This document shows positions 33,396-37,530 of a DNA stretch of 37,530 nt, piece after piece. How positions within the stretch are numbered: position 1 is the stretch's first letter; each line of letters begins with the position of its first letter. The stretch is from a virus, in the IMG/VR virus record IMGVR_UViG_3300044627_001483, positions 1 to 37,530 of that record, one strand, 5' to 3'. Made by a program: the position numbers and the translations under genes. Under the pieces are notes generated by a model. It was not told where the DNA came from. It did not search any database and saw nothing but the letters and a program-made list of their open reading frames with translations.

Positions 33396-35285
33396 ATGGC
33401 AGAAAATTTATCACCATTTCAATCGTTTATTTTTATCTCGCGCTATTCTCGCTGGCTACCAGAGAAGAATCGTCGTGAGACATGGGATGAGTGTGTAGAT
33501 CGTTGGTGGAATTATTTCACTGGCAAGGTTCCTCAATTGCTTGAGCGCCCAGACGTGAAGGAAGCAATTTTAAATCTAGAAGTTCTTCCTTCTATGCGTA
33601 GTCTTATGACTGCTGGTCCTGCTCTAGACCATGATAACACTTGCTTGTACAATTGTTCTTATCTACCGATTGATTCTATCCAATCATTTGCAGAGTTGTT
33701 TGTTGTATTGATGAACGGAACCGGCGTTGGCTATTCTGTTGAACATCAATACACTGATAAACTTCCAACAGTTGCAAACAAGATTGAAAAAGAATTCAAC
33801 ATCACTTATGTTGTTGAAGATTCAAAGGAAGGGTGGGGCAACGCAATCAAGTTCATTATCGAACACTTGTATGCAGGTCGTCATGTAAAGTGGGATCTAA
33901 GCAAGATTCGTCCTGCTGGTGCAAGACTCAAGACCTTTGGTGGTCGTGCAAGTGGTCCTGCTCCTCTTGACAACCTATTCAAGTTTGCTGTCAAGTTGTT
34001 CTACAATGCACAAGGCCGTAGACTAACTGCCCTTGAATGCCATGATCTCTGCTGTGCCATTGCTAACGCAGTAATCGTCGGTGGTGTTCGTCGTTCTGCT
34101 ATGATCTCGTTGAGCGATCTATCTGATCGTGAGATGGCTCTATGCAAGAGCGGTGCATGGTGGGAGCAGGCTGGCTTCCGTTCATACGCCAACAACTCTG
34201 CTGTCTATCGTGGCCGTCCTCCAATGGGCCAGTTCCTAGAGGAATGGACTTCGCTATACAACAGCCACAGCGGTGAGCGTGGAATGATCAATCGTAATGC
34301 TTTGCAAGCACAGGCTGCTATGTGGGGTCGTGATGTAAACTGTGAGTATGGAACAAACCCATGCTCAGAGATCATTCTGAAGCCATTTGAGTTCTGCAAT
34401 CTTTCAACTGTTGTTGTTCGCCCCGATGACACTCAGGCAACATTGAAGAGAAAGATTGAGATTGCAACAATCATTGGAACAGTTCAATCAACATTTACAA
34501 ACTTCCCATACCTTCGTGAAGATTGGAAGAAGAACTGTGAAGATGAAAGGTTGCTAGGTGTTAGCATGACAGGAATTTTTGATAATAAACTCACCAGCGG
34601 GCTTGAAGGTAAGCCAAAACTCGTGAGATTGCTTGAGACACTTCGTGACCATGCTACGGCCACGAATCTCAAGTGGGCAGATAAGTTGGGGATTGGCCCC
34701 AGCAAATCGATTACATGCGTGAAGCCCGAAGGCACTACATCGTGTTTGGTGGACTCTGCCTCCGGTCTCCATCCTCGCTATGCGGAATATTATTTCCGTA
34801 GAATTCGTTTGGACAAGAAAGATCCTCTATATGAACTCATGAAGGATCAAGGCGTCCCGTGTGAAGATGATGTAATCAACCCAACTTCTACTGCCGTCTT
34901 TACATTTGCGATGAAGGCTCCAAAGGGAACTATGACCACAGAGGAACTTCGCGCACTAGACCATCTTGATTTGTGGAAGACTTATCAAGAACATTACTGC
35001 CACCACAAGCCATCGATTACCGTTAACTATAGGGATTCTGAATTCCTTGAAGTAGGTAACTGGCTATGGGAAAACTTTGATATCGCAACCGGTATCTCTT
35101 TCCTTCCCGGTGGGGACAGCCACACTTATGCTCAGGCCCCCTTCGAGCAGATTGATTCAGCAACCTATACGGCACACCCCAAGGTTAAAGTTAACTTTGG
35201 TAATCTGTCGAAATACGAGGCTGAGGACAATACTGAATCGGCAAGAGAGTATGCCTGCAGCGCTGGCGGTTGCCAGATAGTGTGA
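33396..35285 (+). CDS. nrdJ: Class II (adenosylcobalamin-dependent) ribonucleoside-triphosphate reductase
   Basis: This 629-residue protein is of the monomeric RtpR type (Lactobacillus enzyme 739 aa). It reduces ribonucleotides using a B12-derived radical, with no separate small subunit. N321-P-C323-S-E325 holds the radical cysteine and its partners. C334 lies 11 residues later, the spacing found in RtpR (C408/C419). The N-terminal redox partner is C83 or C87. The C-terminal shuttle pair is C621 and C626 (ACSAGGCQIV). SHSGERGMINRNA is also conserved. The start has TAGGAG eight bases upstream. It requires host cobalamin. A strong terminator follows it 25 bases after the stop. Confidence 0.93.
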   Translation: MAENLSPFQSFIFISRYSRWLPEKNRRETWDECVDRWWNYFTGKVPQLLERPDVKEAILNLEVLPSMRSLMTAGPALDHDNTCLYNCSYLPIDSIQSFAELFVVLMNGTGVGYSVEHQYTDKLPTVANKIEKEFNITYVVEDSKEGWGNAIKFIIEHLYAGRHVKWDLSKIRPAGARLKTFGGRASGPAPLDNLFKFAVKLFYNAQGRRLTALECHDLCCAIANAVIVGGVRRSAMISLSDLSDREMALCKSGAWWEQAGFRSYANNSAVYRGRPPMGQFLEEWTSLYNSHSGERGMINRNALQAQAAMWGRDVNCEYGTNPCSEIILKPFEFCNLSTVVVRPDDTQATLKRKIEIATIIGTVQSTFTNFPYLREDWKKNCEDERLLGVSMTGIFDNKLTSGLEGKPKLVRLLETLRDHATATNLKWADKLGIGPSKSITCVKPEGTTSCLVDSASGLHPRYAEYYFRRIRLDKKDPLYELMKDQGVPCEDDVINPTSTAVFTFAMKAPKGTMTTEELRALDHLDLWKTYQEHYCHHKPSITVNYRDSEFLEVGNWLWENFDIATGISFLPGGDSHTYAQAPFEQIDSATYTAHPKVKVNFGNLSKYEAEDNTESAREYACSAGGCQIV

Positions 35286-35310
35286 GTATTAAAAAAATCA
35301 AAAGATTTTT

Positions 35311-35331
35311 ACCCCCGAAAGGGGGTTTTTT
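35311..35331 (+). terminator. Rho-independent terminator after nrdJ
   Basis: The hairpin is CCCCC (35312-35316), GAAA loop, GGGGG (35321-35325), followed by six T. This is the only clear intrinsic terminator in the window. It closes the replication and nucleotide block and insulates the late-type protease gene. Confidence 0.9.
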
Positions 35332-35333
35332 AT

Positions 35334-35341
35334 TATAAATA
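35334..35341 (+). promoter_or_regulatory. Late promoter TATAAATA of the protease gene
   Basis: A perfect late consensus lies immediately after the terminator T-run, nine bases before ATG 35351. The predicted start is 35347, giving a leader of only four bases. Confidence 0.75.
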
Positions 35342-35350
35342 TTTTTGGCC

Positions 35351-36142
35351 ATGAGTTTGAGGGCATCAATCCTCGCTCTAATATTGGCGACAAGCACCGC
35401 TTGCAATTCGCTATCTTCACCCCAAAATAAAGTTGAAGAACCGGAAAAAACACAAGGAGTGGCGGGAGTCCCTGCGTTTCTTTTGGACTCATCGAAGTAC
35501 GACTCCATAAAGTCCGCAGAGGACGACCGCTACTCCTGTGTAGGTGCTTTGGTTACACCTAGTGCTAAGATCATAGGTTCTGCTGTGTTAATTCACCCCA
35601 GAGCAATATTGACTGCACAACATTGTTTTGCATTGGCAGAAGAAAAGGCCGAATTTTACATGTCGGCGTCTGGCCAATTGATAAAGATTGTAAAAGTCTT
35701 CTTGAAAGAACCATACACTACAATTCTTCCTTGGAATGATATTGCACTTTGCATTCTTGAGGAAGATTGCTACGATCCTCCTTGCGAAATAATGAAAGAA
35801 CACTCCGATCTTACTATGGGAGAAAAACTCACAACTGTTGGTTGGAGTCTTGGATACAAGAAAGTAAGTGAACCTGGAGTAATGAAATATTACGGTACTC
35901 TATTAGAGGATCGTGGGTTGGTTATGAGAATGCTGGCGTCAAGGGGTTCAGTATATTATGGAGATTCTGGTGGTGGAGTATTTGAGGATACTGGAAAGTT
36001 GGCTGGCATAATAAATTTCTTTAGACTAGAAGAAGAAACTAATGAAATTGTAGATAATGGTGCTGCCAGAGTAGATGTGCAATATAAATGGATTGACAGC
36101 ATTTTATCTCGGGAAGTTTGTAACTGGCCATGGTTTGAATAA
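35351..36142 (+). CDS. Secreted trypsin-like serine protease (S1 fold)
   Basis: The protein is 263 residues from ATG 35351; a TTG at 35345 only adds two residues. The N-terminal hydrophobic stretch RASILALILATSTACN is a Sec signal, possibly with lipid attachment at C18, although serine rather than leucine at -3 is unusual for a lipobox. The catalytic triad is visible: H91 in LTAQHC, D130 in NDIALCIL and S206 in YGDSGGG. Several cysteines (C63, C92, C134, C140, C145) may form disulphides, fitting export. Trypsin-fold proteases are rare in T4-like phages. Its late promoter suggests it works at the host surface or envelope, or during particle maturation. The target is unknown. Confidence 0.85.
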   Translation: MSLRASILALILATSTACNSLSSPQNKVEEPEKTQGVAGVPAFLLDSSKYDSIKSAEDDRYSCVGALVTPSAKIIGSAVLIHPRAILTAQHCFALAEEKAEFYMSASGQLIKIVKVFLKEPYTTILPWNDIALCILEEDCYDPPCEIMKEHSDLTMGEKLTTVGWSLGYKKVSEPGVMKYYGTLLEDRGLVMRMLASRGSVYYGDSGGGVFEDTGKLAGIINFFRLEEETNEIVDNGAARVDVQYKWIDSILSREVCNWPWFE

Positions 36143-36145
36143 ATA
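36138..36145 (+). promoter_or_regulatory. Late-type promoter motif AATAAATA
   Basis: The motif includes the stop codon of the protease gene (36140-36142). It lies 12 bases upstream of ATG 36158. The first base differs from the TATAAATA consensus. Confidence 0.5.
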
Positions 36146-36157
36146 TACCAAGAGGCC

Positions 36158-36706
36158 ATGTTTTATATGCTAGTAGGAATTGATTACTCTATAACCAGCC
36201 CGGCTATTTGTTTGTTTGATGAAAAACGGGACTTCTGTTTTCAGAACTGCTCTTTTTACTTTTTGACAAACACTAAGAAATACGCAACAAAAATTGCACC
36301 TAATATAAATGGTGAAAGTTTTGAAGAGTATGCTTATGATACTGAAAGATTTGATACCATATCAGAATGGGCTACCAATCTTTGTGTTGGTGCAGCGGAT
36401 GTTGCAATTGAAGGATACGCATATGGAGCACATGGCAGAATTTTTAATCTTGCTGAAAACTGCGGTATTCTCAAGTATAAGCTCCATAAGCTCGCGGTTC
36501 CGGTAACCATCGTAGAGCCATCCAAGGTAAAGAAGCTCGCTACAGGCAAAGGAAATGCCGATAAACAGGCAATGTATGAGGCTTTCACCAAAGAAACAAA
36601 GACTGATTTGTTATCAGTCTTTGATCAAAAAACTTTGAGTAATCCTGTAACTGACGTGATAGACAGTTATTATATTTTGAAGGCTTTGTTAGCCACCAAA
36701 AATTAA
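36158..36706 (+). CDS. RuvC-like Holliday-junction nuclease
   Basis: This 182-residue RNase-H-fold protein has the phage RuvC-like pattern: first aspartate in LVGIDYSITSPAI, the glutamate in VAIEGYAYGAHGR, the lysine-rich VEPSKVKKLATGKGNADKQA and the last acidic residues in VTDVIDSYYI. Such enzymes cut DNA junctions and could stand in for T4 endonuclease VII (gp49), which was not seen here. AGAGG lies only two bases before ATG 36158 but 11 before ATG 36167, so translation may start at 36167 (MLVGIDYS). It is convergent with the FmdB-type gene, sharing TTAA at 36703-36706. Confidence 0.8.
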   Translation: MFYMLVGIDYSITSPAICLFDEKRDFCFQNCSFYFLTNTKKYATKIAPNINGESFEEYAYDTERFDTISEWATNLCVGAADVAIEGYAYGAHGRIFNLAENCGILKYKLHKLAVPVTIVEPSKVKKLATGKGNADKQAMYEAFTKETKTDLLSVFDQKTLSNPVTDVIDSYYILKALLATKN

Positions 36707-37008
36707 CGAACTATTCTTCCAGCATTCATATTGGCGCTGGCATCAAGTTTTGCATGAAATCTTTTTGGAACTTGGCCACTGGATTTCATTTTGTCAATCA
36801 CTTCCTTAAATTGACTACCAACAACTTTTTGTGGATTCAAAGTTGCATCCATAGCCAAAGATTGTCTTTCACCACCCCAGTCACGAATAATTTTTTTCTT
36901 CTTGCACTTTGGGCAGGGTTTCTTTGTTGGAATATCACGATCATTCACTGGTAAAGTTTCATCGAATGAATGGTCACATTTTTCACATCTAAAAGCATAA
37001 CTAGGCAT
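36703..37008 (-). CDS. FmdB-type zinc-ribbon protein
   Basis: The protein is 101 residues from ATG 37008 (AAGGAC seven bases upstream; upstream in-frame starts are rejected). The N-terminal MPSYAFRCEKCDHSF, CPKCKKKK and the D-W-G-G segment form the short zinc ribbon of the FmdB regulatory family. The rest is helical and basic (FKEVIDKMKSSGQVPKRFHA). Such small ribbons in phages often bind nucleic acid or protein partners, but the function is unknown. It overlaps the HNH gene by 8 bases and is probably translated with it. Confidence 0.8.
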   Translation of the reverse strand: MPSYAFRCEKCDHSFDETLPVNDRDIPTKKPCPKCKKKKIIRDWGGERQSLAMDATLNPQKVVGSQFKEVIDKMKSSGQVPKRFHAKLDASANMNAGRIVR

Positions 37009-37498
37009 TTTTGGTCCTTTTAAAAGCAATCATCATGGACTCTATAAAGAAACCATATTTTGGTTCCTTTGGCTTATTCCTAAGTTCCATCTTGGCTTCT
37101 TTAGGAGTCCTGTTACCTTTATATAGGTTACAATCCTTACAGCAAGTTGCCAGATTGGTCCATGTAGAGCCACCGCCCTTGCTACGGGGAATAACATGGT
37201 CCACCGTAGCGGTCTTGTCACATAGATCCATACCGCAGTATTGGCAGCAATAAGAATCTCTATGAAAGATATTCTTTCTTGATGGTGCGATCTTCTTTTG
37301 GGGAAGTTTGATGTAATACTTAAGAACTAAAATTTTGGGAATCTTAATAGTCTCTTTGACCAACTTCACCTCATGAAATTCATCGGAATCAAAATCAGCA
37401 TAAACCTTATTTTTGGCAATAAGTTTATACGCTTTTTTGACAGTGATAATATTGATAGGGGATTGGTCGAAGTTAAGCAGGAGGACCTGTTTCGACAT
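37001..37498 (-). CDS. HNH endonuclease
   Basis: The protein is 165 residues from ATG 37498. The C-terminal half is an HNH domain: the CQYCG zinc pair, TVDHVIPRSKGGGSTWTNLA with the conserved D-H and N, and the second zinc pair CCKDCN followed by KGNRTPKEA. The N-terminal half (VLLLNFDQSPINIITVKKAY) is typical of the common bacterial and phage HNH family with this lead domain. It may be a homing-type or free-standing nuclease or a DNA-packaging helper. It has a late promoter 10 bases upstream on the minus strand and is followed by the FmdB-type gene. Confidence 0.9.
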   Translation of the reverse strand: MSKQVLLLNFDQSPINIITVKKAYKLIAKNKVYADFDSDEFHEVKLVKETIKIPKILVLKYYIKLPQKKIAPSRKNIFHRDSYCCQYCGMDLCDKTATVDHVIPRSKGGGSTWTNLATCCKDCNLYKGNRTPKEAKMELRNKPKEPKYGFFIESMMIAFKRTKNA

Positions 37499-37508
37499 AT
37501 TCTTTAAG

Positions 37509-37515
37509 TATTTAG
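37509..37515 (-). promoter_or_regulatory. Late promoter motif CTAAATA (minus strand)
   Basis: The minus-strand CTAAATAC lies 10 bases upstream of the HNH ATG (37498). The predicted start falls close to 37503, giving a leader of about five bases. Confidence 0.6.
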
Positions 37516-37521
37516 AGAAAT

Positions 37522-37528
37522 CTAAATA
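37522..37528 (+). promoter_or_regulatory. Late promoter motif CTAAATA at window end
   Basis: CTAAATA on the plus strand faces out of the window, six bases from the divergent minus-strand motif. It probably drives the next gene beyond 37530, so the two motifs would form a divergent late promoter pair. Confidence 0.45.
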
Positions 37529-37530
37529 AT

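Noticed and set aside
1-37530. tRNA genes, integrase, transposase or attachment sites
   Set aside because: Gaps between genes are at most about 70 bases and hold promoters or leaders. No cloverleaf or recombinase motif was recognised by eye; a tRNA scan would be the decisive test.

Overview
The window is a gene-dense segment, with no gap longer than about 70 bases, of the genome of a large lytic T4-superfamily (myovirus-type) bacteriophage. The evidence is a nearly complete set of T4 core homologues: late sigma gp55, recombination nuclease gp47/gp46, sliding clamp gp45, clamp loader gp44/gp62, translational repressor RegA, family B DNA polymerase gp43, UvsX recombinase, helicase gp41 and primase gp61. 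No tRNA, integrase, transposase, CRISPR array or photosynthesis gene was seen. The host is not identified. Two phage proteins end in PEP-CTERM-like sorting tails, which suggests an exosortase-bearing Gram-negative host. The class II ribonucleotide reductase implies that B12 is available in that host.

Layout. 1-2830: sugar-nucleotide genes (the tail of an epimerase, GDP-mannose 4,6-dehydratase, GDP-fucose synthase) surrounding gp55. 2827-8525: replication and recombination block 47-46-(small adhesin-like gene)-(51-aa basic protein)-45-44-62-regA. 8534-9772: a glycosyltransferase. 9798-21843: an adhesin block with collagen-like fibres, virion-type proteins and a 968-residue fibre carrying thirteen BspA-type leucine-rich repeats. 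21864-22382: dUTPase. 22379-25769, minus strand: a structural-type protein, two PEP-CTERM-like envelope proteins, a small lipoprotein, a holin-like membrane protein and a membrane-anchored GAF-like protein. 25834-35285: second replication and nucleotide block (a DUF1599 protein, 43, uvsX, 41, 61, thyX, nrdJ), closed by a strong terminator. 35351-37498: a secreted trypsin-like protease, a RuvC-like nuclease, and convergent FmdB-type zinc-ribbon and HNH genes.

Regulation can be read from the sequence. Late-type promoters, CTAAATA or TATAAATA, precede the adhesin, envelope and protease genes and often contain the stop codon of the gene before. This fits the gp55 homologue encoded here. A second class, a TTGA-like -35 box followed by exactly 16 bases and a TATAAT-like -10 box, precedes gp55, the 51-aa gene, dut, the DUF1599-43 operon, uvsX, 41 and the small gene before thyX. 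In both classes the predicted transcription start often falls on or within two bases of the start codon, with no Shine-Dalgarno sequence, which points to leaderless mRNAs.

How the genes work together: gp43/45/44/62/41/61 form the replisome, and UvsX, gp46/47, the RuvC-like protein and probably HNH process recombination intermediates. dUTPase, ThyX and NrdJ supply dNTPs. gp55 on the clamp would switch on late genes. The fibres and sugar genes shape the particle or host surface, and the minus-strand envelope genes plus the protease act on the host envelope. The main points for a second look are the phage-encoded PEP-CTERM pair, the leaderless promoter architecture, the secreted protease, and the 17-kb adhesin/envelope module lying between regA and 43, which are adjacent in T4.
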